Shown one piece after another: positions 1 through 7,348 of a stretch of DNA of 64,000 nt. Both the position numbers and the translations under genes were made by a program. Numbering within the stretch: the stretch's first letter is position 1; every line of letters starts with the position of its first letter. Source of the stretch: Sphingobium trunci (GTDB taxonomy: Bacteria > Pseudomonadota > Alphaproteobacteria > Sphingomonadales > Sphingomonadaceae); assembly GCF_022664535.1 (NCBI RefSeq), contig NZ_JAKUJY010000001.1, forward strand, positions 1-64,000, read 5' to 3'. The notes under the pieces are model-generated. The model had not been told where the DNA came from. It made no database searches and worked only from the letters and a program-made list of their open reading frames with translations.

Positions 1-1563
1 GGAATGGAACGTCACGTCACGCCGCGCACCCTTGATCATGCCATCGCCCAGGCGTGCAGGAATGACCGTGCGGTTCCACGCCTTCACCAGTCGAGAATTG
101 AACCACGCCTGATCGCCGTTCTTCGTGGCAGGAGGTTCCCAATCGGGGAACAGCCGATCAGCGCCGCTGTCCCTAATTCGCTGCACATAGTCTGCAAAGC
201 CAAGCTCTAGCAGTGCATCGAGCATAGGCACGTCGCGGCTATAATCGCCTTTGGTGGTGCGATACTCGTTATCTCGAATGACGAAATGCGGGTTCGGATC
301 GTCAATCAGGGTTTCAGCCACGCGCAGCCCGCCAAGCTCGCTCACCCGGCAGCCGGTAAAGATCGCGGTGATTGGTGCCCAATACTCCGCACCATCGAGC
401 CTGATTGAGCCTGGACGGTGTGATAGCTTGGGCGTTGTGCCAGCGCACCCCACAAACCAAGGGTGCTCTAACAGCTTGTTGATTTCACCCACCTTGAGGG
501 GGCGCTTGTCTGGCATGACCGCCTTGTCAGGCTGCTTGATATAGGCATCCACCTTGATCCCAAGTGCAGGGTTCGGCCCCTGAAACTGCCGGCGATCAAT
601 AGCGTGGCCGATTGCTGAGCGTAGAAGGGTTAGAGCCTTGCCAACAGTTGAAGCCGATGCCGGTCTAGCGACCGCATCGCGCGACTTGCCACCTACAACG
701 CGGTTCGCGCGCATTTCCACGAAGGCCTCAAAATCGGCCCGCGTTAGGGCATCAAGCGGCTTATCGCCGACAAGTTCGACAAACTCAGCGGAGGTCGTTT
801 TGACTTCCTGCGCCGTGCGAGAGGCGAGCGTCTTTTGGGCGACATATGCCGCCACCGCCTCACTGAAAAGCTGGACCTTAGCGGCTTCGGGAGCGGCAAT
901 GCGAGGTTTCAGCCTACCTTGCAGCATTTCGTTCACATCATGCGCTCCCGCGAGATAACCGCGCCGGATTGCTGCCACTACCGCGCCGAACGCAAGGGAG
1001 CCTTCCGGCGCGTCCAGGCCAAGCGCCTCAATCGCTTCCCGCGCATCGCGCTTGGGAGAGGGGAGCCAAGGCCGCTCTGCATCTTCAAAGCCTTGAGTAA
1101 CGATCGCATGCCGCCGCTCAGCCCCGTCTTGTTCGTATTGGTCCAGGAGATCGGCGAAGGCTTCACCATGAGCGGCGCTGCTCTCGGCGCGAAGGTAGAA
1201 CTGCTCAAGCGTCCGAGCCTCCATCCTGCGGCGATCGGCTTCCAGCATCTCGAGATCGTGCTGAGTAACGGGGCGGGCAAAGCGCACCAACGCCGGAGCC
1301 TGGGCTGGCACCGCCTCCACAATCGCACCGGCGCTCATCTCCCTCAACGCTTCGCGCTCGCGCCGCTCATAGTCGGTATGGACGGCTTCGGCTGCGGAAT
1401 AGAAGGCGCTGCCGCTCTCCCTCGTTTTCAGCGACCGCCGCCATAGGCGCTTGCCGCCGAAATGGCGCTGCCATGCCTCTGCGTCCTGAATGATCTTGGT
1501 CGGGATGCGGCGCTCATAGGTGAAAACGTCATTCCGTTTCCGAACATATTTGACCGCCGCCAT
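1..1563 (-). CDS. Tyrosine site-specific integrase of a genomic island, 3' end cut by window edge
   Basis: The minus strand is open from an ATG at 1563 to position 1 with no stop, giving 521 codons. The translation begins MAAVKYVRKRNDVFTYERR and has an N-terminal arm-type region. A SAM-like core-binding domain follows (SRTAQEVKTTSAEFVELVGDK), then the start of the catalytic domain with the box I arginine (TGCRVSELGGL). The last residues visible, DVTFHS, look like the beginning of the box II HxLxxR segment, so the second arginine and the tyrosine nucleophile lie outside the window. The gene reads away from a tRNA 3'-end fragment about 100 bp upstream of its start. Family knowledge says such integrases insert elements into tRNA genes, so I infer this one mobilises the island to its left. 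The start is moderately certain; the upstream Shine-Dalgarno is weak. Confidence 0.85.
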   Translation of the reverse strand, partial: MAAVKYVRKRNDVFTYERRIPTKIIQDAEAWQRHFGGKRLWRRSLKTRESGSAFYSAAEAVHTDYERREREALREMSAGAIVEAVPAQAPALVRFARPVTQHDLEMLEADRRRMEARTLEQFYLRAESSAAHGEAFADLLDQYEQDGAERRHAIVTQGFEDAERPWLPSPKRDAREAIEALGLDAPEGSLAFGAVVAAIRRGYLAGAHDVNEMLQGRLKPRIAAPEAAKVQLFSEAVAAYVAQKTLASRTAQEVKTTSAEFVELVGDKPLDALTRADFEAFVEMRANRVVGGKSRDAVARPASASTVGKALTLLRSAIGHAIDRRQFQGPNPALGIKVDAYIKQPDKAVMPDKRPLKVGEINKLLEHPWFVGCAGTTPKLSHRPGSIRLDGAEYWAPITAIFTGCRVSELGGLRVAETLIDDPNPHFVIRDNEYRTTKGDYSRDVPMLDALLELGFADYVQRIRDSGADRLFPDWEPPATKNGDQAWFNSRLVKAWNRTVIPARLGDGMIKGARRDVTFHS

Positions 1564-1664
1564 CTCGTCGCCCGACTCGTTTTGTCTCACACTTTGTCTC
1601 ACAGTTGCGCTGAAGATCGGCGGAAATGCAACGATCGTGCGAGAATACTAGCATATTTTGCAAT

Positions 1665-1691
1665 CGGGTTCGAGTCCTGCCGGGCCCACCA
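1665..1691 (+). other. Candidate attachment site: duplicated tRNA 3' end
   Basis: The sequence from 1665 reads as the T-arm loop (TTCGAGT), 3' T-stem, 3' acceptor strand (CGGGCCC) and ACCA tail of a tRNA, but no 5' half precedes it. It lies between the integrase gene and ordinary chromosomal genes. This is the arrangement expected when an element integrates at a tRNA 3' end and leaves a copy of that end at its far side. The intact tRNA, beginning GGGCCCG on the + strand, would lie left of the window. The crossover core cannot be defined without the other end. Confidence 0.7.
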
Positions 1692-1899
1692 CGACCCATC
1701 CTTCCTGAAAGCCGCCTGACAATCCCGGTCATTGCAGGCGGATCGCTTGTCCGATCGATTGTGAGCGGCAACCAAGGTCGGTCATCTGGGCGCGAAAGGG
1801 AAGTTCGAAGCCGGTCGAGTGGGTCCATCCATATTGCGCTGGCCGACCGTGATCGAACCATGCACAATGGCCGTGCATGTGCAGCGGTGGAGAAGAGGC

Positions 1900-3516
1900 A
1901 TGGAAACCATCGGCCTTGATTTGCGCGAGATGCAGCGGGTGCCGCTGGCGCCATCCCATGTCGAGGCGATCCGGGCGGCGGGTTCACGAGCCTCCTATGC
2001 GGCGGGGAGTTTCGTCGTTCAGCCCGGCGACCCGGTCGATTGCTTCGTTTATGTCGAGGATGGCGAGATCGAGGTGGTCGATCCGTTCAGCGGCGAACGC
2101 CAGCTACCCTCGACATTGGGGCCTACCCAATTCATGAGCGAAATCTCTTTCCTGAACGGCGGCGTCTGGTCGATGCCGATGCGGGCGGCGCGGGATACGC
2201 AGGTCGTAAAGGTGCCAAGGCCGGAGATGCTGCGTCTGATGTCGGAAATTCCGGAGATGTCGGACATCATCATCACCGTGCTGGCGGCCCGTCGGCGGCG
2301 CCAACTCGATTCCCGGCAAGGCACACTTGTGCTGATCGGCGAGGAAAGCGACCGCGACATCAGATGCATTGCCGAGTTTGCCAGCCGAAACCGCCTGCCT
2401 TTTGCGTCCCATGCGCTGGGCAGCGAGGACGCCCGGCGAGTGGCGAAGAGTTGCGCGGTTTCGCCGGATGAGCCTGCGGTGATCTTCGGTCGCGATAGGG
2501 TCGTGCAGGATCCCACGCCGCACAAGGTTGCGGCGCTGCTAGGCCTCAACCGTGATCTGGAGGATTGCGAGGCGTTCGACCTGCTGATCGTCGGCGGCGG
2601 TCCAGCCGGGGTCGCGGCCGGCGTCTATGCAGGCGCGGAAGGGCTGCGCGCTTTGCTTGTGGAGGATATCGCCATCGGCGGCCAGGCTGGCACGTCCAGC
2701 CGGATCGAAAATTATATGGGCTTTCCCACCGGCATTTCCGGCGCTGACCTGGTCTGGCGCGGCGAGGTGCAGGCGATGAAATTCGGCACCCGTTTTGTGA
2801 TGCCGCGTCGCGTCGTCGCTTTGGAGCGAATGGAAAGCGGCGAATTCTGCGCCACTTTCGAAAATGGGCAGGGAGTGCGGGCGGGCGCGGTCGTCGTGGC
2901 GACCGGCGTGCAATATCGGCGCCTGCCGATCGACCGTTTCGCCGAGTTCGAAGGGACCGGCATCTATTATGCCGCGACCGAAAATGAAGCCCGCTATTGC
3001 AAGGGCGCGGAGGCCGTGGTCATCGGCGGCGGCAATTCGGCGGGGCAGGCGGCCATGTATCTCAGCCGCTCGGCCGACCATGTCCGCCTGCTGGTCCGGG
3101 GACAGTCGCTTGCCGCGTCCATGTCCGCCTATCTTTCCAGCCGGTTGGAAGCCGATCCGCGCATCACCATCGAATATGGTGCCGAGGTCGTTGCGCTTGA
3201 GGGTGCGGAAAAGCTGAATGAAGTCACCATCCGCCATGTTCGCGAGGGGATCCGGCGCACGCTGCCGGTCTGCGCGATGTTCGTCATGGTGGGCGCCGCG
3301 CCCAATACGGAATGGCTATCGGGCCTTATCGATCTCGACGAGAAGGGATTTGTGAAGACGGGAGAGCTTGTCGGCGGCTCATCTCCTTATGCCACTTCCC
3401 GGCCGGGGATATTCGCGGTGGGCGATGTCCGGGCCGGCTCGGTCAAAAGGGTCGCGTCATCGGTGGGCGAGGGATCGGTGGTCATCTCGCACGTGTGGGC
3501 GCATCTGAACGGTTAA
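1900..3516 (+). CDS. Cyclic-nucleotide-domain / thioredoxin-reductase-like FAD oxidoreductase lacking CxxC
   Basis: This 538-residue protein fuses an N-terminal cyclic-nucleotide-binding-like beta-roll (about residues 10-125) to a thioredoxin-reductase fold. A linker of about 80 residues joins them. FAD binding is seen at GGGPAG (about 232) and the C-terminal GDVRAG (about 507), and NADP binding at GGGNSAG (about 375). Where thioredoxin reductases carry the redox CxxC, this protein has YYAATENEA, so it cannot use the classical disulfide mechanism. I chose ATG 1900 because GGAG lies 7 nt upstream; in-frame ATGs at 1819 and 1867 lack good sites. It is the first gene outside the integrated element. 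The electron acceptor and the cyclic nucleotide, if any is bound, are unknown. Confidence 0.85.
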   Translation: METIGLDLREMQRVPLAPSHVEAIRAAGSRASYAAGSFVVQPGDPVDCFVYVEDGEIEVVDPFSGERQLPSTLGPTQFMSEISFLNGGVWSMPMRAARDTQVVKVPRPEMLRLMSEIPEMSDIIITVLAARRRRQLDSRQGTLVLIGEESDRDIRCIAEFASRNRLPFASHALGSEDARRVAKSCAVSPDEPAVIFGRDRVVQDPTPHKVAALLGLNRDLEDCEAFDLLIVGGGPAGVAAGVYAGAEGLRALLVEDIAIGGQAGTSSRIENYMGFPTGISGADLVWRGEVQAMKFGTRFVMPRRVVALERMESGEFCATFENGQGVRAGAVVVATGVQYRRLPIDRFAEFEGTGIYYAATENEARYCKGAEAVVIGGGNSAGQAAMYLSRSADHVRLLVRGQSLAASMSAYLSSRLEADPRITIEYGAEVVALEGAEKLNEVTIRHVREGIRRTLPVCAMFVMVGAAPNTEWLSGLIDLDEKGFVKTGELVGGSSPYATSRPGIFAVGDVRAGSVKRVASSVGEGSVVISHVWAHLNG

Positions 3517-3525
3517 GGGCTTCGC

Positions 3526-4416
3526 TCAGGCGGACGCGCTCTGGTCGGCTGACAATACCGAACCGGCCGACGCCGCGACGACCAGCCCGATCGCCAGCCA
3601 CTGCACGATCGTCAGATGCTCGCCGAGCAACAGGGCGCCCGCCAGCGCGCCAGCGGCCGGTTCGACGCTGAGCAGCACGCCGAACCGGTTCGCCGGTATA
3701 TGTTTGAGCGCGACCATTTCGAGGGAATAGGGAATGGCGCTGGAAAGGAGAGCGGTGACGAGGCCCATCAGGATCAGCGCGGGCGCCAGCAAGGTGCCGC
3801 CCGCCTCGTGAACGCCGATCGGGACCACGATCAACGCCGCCGTCATCATGCCGACCGCTACCGCCTGCCCACCGGCAATATGGCCCGTGCGTTTGCCGAA
3901 GATGATGTAAAGGCCCCAGAACAGCCCTGCGCCAAGTCCAAAGCCAATGCCGGCGGGGTCCAGCGCATGTTGGGTCTGGTGTAGCGGCAGCAGCAGGAGC
4001 AGGCCGAGTGCCGCCAGTCCCACCATCGCGAAATGGACGGGACGACGCGAGTAGATGAGCGATACGGTCAGAGGACCCAGAAATTCGATCGCGATCGCGA
4101 GGCCCAGGGGGATCGTCCGCAAGGCCATGTAGAAGCAGAAATTCATGAGGCCTAGCGCTGCGCCATAACGCATCGTCGCGAACAGATCGGGCCGCGCCAG
4201 GGGACGACGCCACGGCCGGAACAGCAGAAGCAGGATCAGCGCGGAAAAGCCGACGCGATAGGCGACGGTTCCCGGAGCGCCGACCAGCGGAAACAGATGT
4301 TTGCCAAAGGATGTGCCCACGCAGAAGGAGATGATCGATCCAGCCAACGCCAGATAGGGGATGGCATTTTGAAGCGGTGATGCTGCAACGGGCGATGCGG
4401 AGGGGGCGGTATTCAT
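3526..4416 (-). CDS. EamA/DMT-family exporter (RhtA-like)
   Basis: This is a 296-residue hydrophobic protein with about ten transmembrane segments arranged as two EamA repeats (roughly residues 18-145 and 155-285). That is the usual size and topology of the drug/metabolite transporter superfamily. The sequence style (SFGKHLFPLVGAPGTVAYR, FLGPLTVSL, LLSSAIPYSLEMVAL) resembles RhtA threonine/homoserine exporters, which remove excess amino acids across the inner membrane. The ATG at 4416 is preceded by AGAGAGG; a longer reading to 4527 would overlap the divergent regulator. Its neighbour is an Lrp/AsnC-type regulator transcribed divergently, a common pairing for amino-acid exporters. The substrate is inferred only. 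Confidence 0.8.
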   Translation of the reverse strand: MNTAPSASPVAASPLQNAIPYLALAGSIISFCVGTSFGKHLFPLVGAPGTVAYRVGFSALILLLLFRPWRRPLARPDLFATMRYGAALGLMNFCFYMALRTIPLGLAIAIEFLGPLTVSLIYSRRPVHFAMVGLAALGLLLLLPLHQTQHALDPAGIGFGLGAGLFWGLYIIFGKRTGHIAGGQAVAVGMMTAALIVVPIGVHEAGGTLLAPALILMGLVTALLSSAIPYSLEMVALKHIPANRFGVLLSVEPAAGALAGALLLGEHLTIVQWLAIGLVVAASAGSVLSADQSASA

Positions 4417-4458
4417 GCCCTCTCTATAAGAAGACCAGGCTGGCGAAGGCTGGCGAAA

Positions 4459-4478
4459 TTCAGCATATGAAGCCTGAA
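4459..4478. promoter_or_regulatory. Inverted repeat in the exporter/Lrp divergent promoter
   Basis: TTCAG-N10-CTGAA is a perfect inverted repeat centred in the 83-bp gap between the divergent exporter and Lrp-type genes. It is preceded by a direct repeat of GGCTGGCGAA (about 4438-4457). The position suits an operator for the adjacent Lrp/AsnC-family regulator, but this is inference from layout alone. Confidence 0.35.
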
Positions 4479-4499
4479 ACCGGCATAATATGAAAGCTG

Positions 4500-4982
4500 A
4501 TGATGGAAAACGTCGAACTGGATCCATTCGACCGGCGAATCATTGCGGTCGTGAGGCGCAACAATCTGGAACCTGCCCGTTCGATCGCGCAGACGGTCGG
4601 GCTTTCGGAAAGCGCAGTCCTTCGCCGGCTGCGCCGGTTACGGGCATCGGGCGTGATCGTAGCGGACGTGTCCCTTGTCGATCCGATGCGCCTGTCTCCC
4701 TCGATCACCATCCATGTTCTGGTCGAACTCAATCAATCCGGCCTTCGCCTGGAAAAGACGTTCGCCGACAAATTGGCGGAGCGCACCGAGGTGATCGGCG
4801 CCTGGAACGTGACGGGACGCACCGATTTCCTGCTGATGGTGGCGGTACCCTCGATCGAGGCCTATCAGCGCTTTTCCGACGAGGTTCTGGCCGCCGACGA
4901 GAATGTCCGTGATTTTGAAACGCTGGTCAGCTTGCGTGAGATCGTGAGATATGATCCGCTGCGCGCAGGGCAGCCGGTATGA
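4500..4982 (+). CDS. Lrp/AsnC-family transcriptional regulator
   Basis: This 160-residue protein has the standard Lrp/AsnC layout. An N-terminal winged helix-turn-helix (about residues 8-55; LDPFDRRIIAVVRRNN and SIAQTVGLSESAVLRRLRRL) is followed by a RAM-type ligand and oligomerisation domain (about 70-150; GAWNVTGRTDFLLMV). Such proteins act as octamers that sense amino acids. It is divergent from the EamA exporter and probably controls it together with its own gene. Two adjacent ATGs (4500, 4503) are possible starts and neither has a strong Shine-Dalgarno. Confidence 0.85.
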   Translation: MMENVELDPFDRRIIAVVRRNNLEPARSIAQTVGLSESAVLRRLRRLRASGVIVADVSLVDPMRLSPSITIHVLVELNQSGLRLEKTFADKLAERTEVIGAWNVTGRTDFLLMVAVPSIEAYQRFSDEVLAADENVRDFETLVSLREIVRYDPLRAGQPV

Positions 4983-5184
4983 ACGCCTGAGGCGGCGGAC
5001 TGGTTGGGCTGCAGGAAAGCTGTCCTTCGCCCGAGCGGAGGATTGCCATGGCTTTCCCCGAACGGCATTTCCCACCCGCAAATTCCATTCTTCTCCCGCC
5101 CGGAACGGCCCTTGCCTGTCATCGAAATGCAATGCGATCGTCATATCGGCTTTCATCATGACATGTTGAAACCGGGGCGAGCCA

Positions 5185-5868
5185 TTGTCATTGCAACTCC
5201 TGATCGTCGAGGATGACGAAGAACTGGCGGCGCAGCTGGGTGAGCAACTGGCGCGGTTCGGCCATCGGGTGACGATCGCGGGCGATGGGCGGCGTGCCAA
5301 TCAGGCGCTGGGCAGCACCCATTTCGACGCGATCATATTGGACCGCATCCTGCCGATGATGGACGGGCTGTCGCTGCTCAAGGACTTGCGCGACCATCAT
5401 ATCCTGACGCCGGTCATCATGATGACGGCTCTGGGCCAATCCCGGCAGAAGATCGAGGGATTGGAAAGCGGCGCCGACGATTATGTCGTGAAGCCCGTCG
5501 ACCCCGCCGAACTCAATGCGCGGCTTCAGGCCCTGGTCAGGGCACGGGGTTGGACCGAGCAAAGGGAAGACGAAACCCTGCGGGCGGGAGACGTTGTGGT
5601 CAGCCCGGCCCGGCACAGCGCGTGGCGGAACGGCAAGACGCTCCGTTTGCAGAAGACCGAATTCAAGGTGCTGACCGAACTGGCGCGCAACGCGGGCACG
5701 CCCATGACCAGGGCGATGCTGCTGGAGCGGGTCTGGAATTATGATTTCGAGCCTGCCACCAATCTGGTGGATGCCTATATCCGCCGGTTGCGGATCAGGC
5801 TGACGGAATTTGGTGGCGAAGATCCCATTATCACCATCAGGGGGCTGGGCTATATGCTGCGGGAGTGA
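5185..5868 (+). CDS. OmpR/PhoB-type response regulator
   Basis: This is a 227-residue two-domain regulator. The receiver domain (residues 5-120) has the acidic pair D10/D11, phospho-acceptor D53 in ILDRILPMMDG and the conserved lysine in VVKPVDPAE. The C-terminal winged-helix DNA-binding domain (about 130-225) ends RLRIRLTEFGGEDPIITIRGLGYMLR-like, typical of the OmpR subfamily. The frame has no suitable ATG, so translation probably begins at TTG 5185 (or TTG 5191) after GGGGCGA. Its stop overlaps the start of the downstream kinase by one base (TGATG). The pair lies beside a convergent TonB-dependent receptor gene, which may be a target; that is inference. Confidence 0.9.
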   Translation: MSLQLLIVEDDEELAAQLGEQLARFGHRVTIAGDGRRANQALGSTHFDAIILDRILPMMDGLSLLKDLRDHHILTPVIMMTALGQSRQKIEGLESGADDYVVKPVDPAELNARLQALVRARGWTEQREDETLRAGDVVVSPARHSAWRNGKTLRLQKTEFKVLTELARNAGTPMTRAMLLERVWNYDFEPATNLVDAYIRRLRIRLTEFGGEDPIITIRGLGYMLRE

Positions 5869-7217
5869 TGCTCCTGAAATCCCTCCGCGCGCTGACGATC
5901 GCCTTTCTTCTTCTCTTCCTTTCTGTGACCCTGGCGACTGCGCTGGGCATTTATTTCTCTGGCCGTTCCACGACCGATCATCTGATCGAACGGCGCATGA
6001 CGGCCGTCAGCATGATGATCGCCCCGGCCGCGGTTGAGGCAGACCGCTTGGAGGATATCCGCAGCCGCTTGATCGCCGCCATCCAGGACCGCGATATGGC
6101 TGATCTGGGTTTCATCCTGCTCAAGGATGGCAAGCCGGTCGTGAGCAATATGCGCATCGACCGCCCCTTGCCTGTCGGCCTCTCCTATATCGACGGGGCC
6201 GACCGGATCGGCGGGCTTTCGCATGGCCGCGCTCTTGTTCGCGATGTGGGGCAGGGGGTGCGGCTGGCCGTGATCGCCAAAACCGAACCGTCCGACAATG
6301 ATGGCGCGTCGCGCAAGCACATCTATCTGCTGGGTTTCGGGTCGATTGTTGCGGTGGTGCTGGCGGCCGCCATGACTTTCACACTGATCATTCGGAAGCG
6401 CATGGTGGAAATGCGACGCGCGATGGACGCCATTTCCAAGGGCGATCTGTCGCGGCGCGTGCCGGTGAACGGGTCGGATACCGTTTTTAACCTTCAGGCT
6501 CAGGCTTTCAACCGGATGCTGGGCTGCGTCACCGACAGAATGGAAGACATGCGCCACATGGCCAATGGCGTCGCGCATGAACTGCGGACGCCCGTGGCGC
6601 GACTGCGCAACCAGTTGAACCTGATCGCCCATGATCCGCAGGCAGCGCCTGTGCGCGATAAAATCGGGAAAGCACAGGCGCAGGCCGATGCCCTGCTCGG
6701 CATTTTTTCGGCGCTGCTGCGCCTGGCGGAAATCGATGGCGGGGCACGGCGGGCGAATTTCGCGCCCATCGATCTCGCAAGCCTGATTGAGGAATGTGTC
6801 GAAGAACTGGATGCAGTGGCCGAGGATAGCGCCCATCGCCTTGTCACGCAGTCGCTGGAGCAGGCCATGGTGCATGGCGACCGGCAGCTTCTCTCTCAGA
6901 TGATCGTCAATCTGGTGGAAAATGCCCTCCGGCACACGCCGGCCGGTACGGACGTTCGCATCAGCCTGTCCCGCGAACAGGCGGGTGAGGTCTTGCTGAC
7001 CGTGGCAGATAACGGCCCTGGCATCGCCCCTGCCGACAGGGCAAAGGCGCTGGATCGGTTTGGACGCCTGGCAGGTAGCGCGGATGCTGATGGCCATGGC
7101 TTCGGTCTGCCGTTGGTGGCCTCGATCGCTCGCCTGCACGGAGGATCGGTCGAGTTGGGCGATGCGCAACCGGGCCTCAAAGTCGATGTGCTTCTCCCGT
7201 CCCAACCTGTCGGGTGA
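5868..7217 (+). CDS. Sensor histidine kinase
   Basis: This 449-residue membrane kinase is the partner of the preceding regulator. It has an N-terminal membrane segment (about residues 7-28), a periplasmic sensor stretch, and a second segment (about 150-173). A HAMP linker follows (RAMDAISKGDLSRRVPV), then a HisKA domain with the phospho-acceptor in HELRTP (about residue 237). The HATPase domain shows the N box NLVENALRHTP, DNGPGI and HGFGLPLV. A GTG at 5865 is an alternative start; ATG 5868 overlaps the upstream TGA and gives translational coupling. The signal sensed is unknown. Confidence 0.9.
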   Translation: MLLKSLRALTIAFLLLFLSVTLATALGIYFSGRSTTDHLIERRMTAVSMMIAPAAVEADRLEDIRSRLIAAIQDRDMADLGFILLKDGKPVVSNMRIDRPLPVGLSYIDGADRIGGLSHGRALVRDVGQGVRLAVIAKTEPSDNDGASRKHIYLLGFGSIVAVVLAAAMTFTLIIRKRMVEMRRAMDAISKGDLSRRVPVNGSDTVFNLQAQAFNRMLGCVTDRMEDMRHMANGVAHELRTPVARLRNQLNLIAHDPQAAPVRDKIGKAQAQADALLGIFSALLRLAEIDGGARRANFAPIDLASLIEECVEELDAVAEDSAHRLVTQSLEQAMVHGDRQLLSQMIVNLVENALRHTPAGTDVRISLSREQAGEVLLTVADNGPGIAPADRAKALDRFGRLAGSADADGHGFGLPLVASIARLHGGSVELGDAQPGLKVDVLLPSQPVG

Positions 7218-7302
7218 TGCGCAGGAGTGGATCGGAGACATGATGATCCTCCCGATCGCATGATGGGGAGGATCGATGTCGGCAATCGCCGATTACAGGT
7301 AA

Positions 7303-7335
7303 AAAAATGGCGCGCCCGACCGGCGCGCCATTTTT
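7303..7335. terminator. Bidirectional intrinsic terminator between kinase and receptor genes
   Basis: A perfect 14-bp inverted repeat (AAAAATGGCGCGCC, 5-nt loop, GGCGCGCCATTTTT) lies between two convergent genes. Its A and T runs give a U-tract on both strands, so it can end the kinase transcript and the receptor transcript. Confidence 0.9.
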
Positions 7336-7348
7336 CCGTTTCTGAAGA

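Noticed and set aside
1529..1987. 152-codon minus-strand ORF across the island border
   Set aside because: It would span the tRNA 3' fragment and overlap the integrase start; composition is that of a shadow.
5850..7241. 463-codon open frame on the - strand
   Set aside because: Antisense to the histidine kinase; no recognisable domains.
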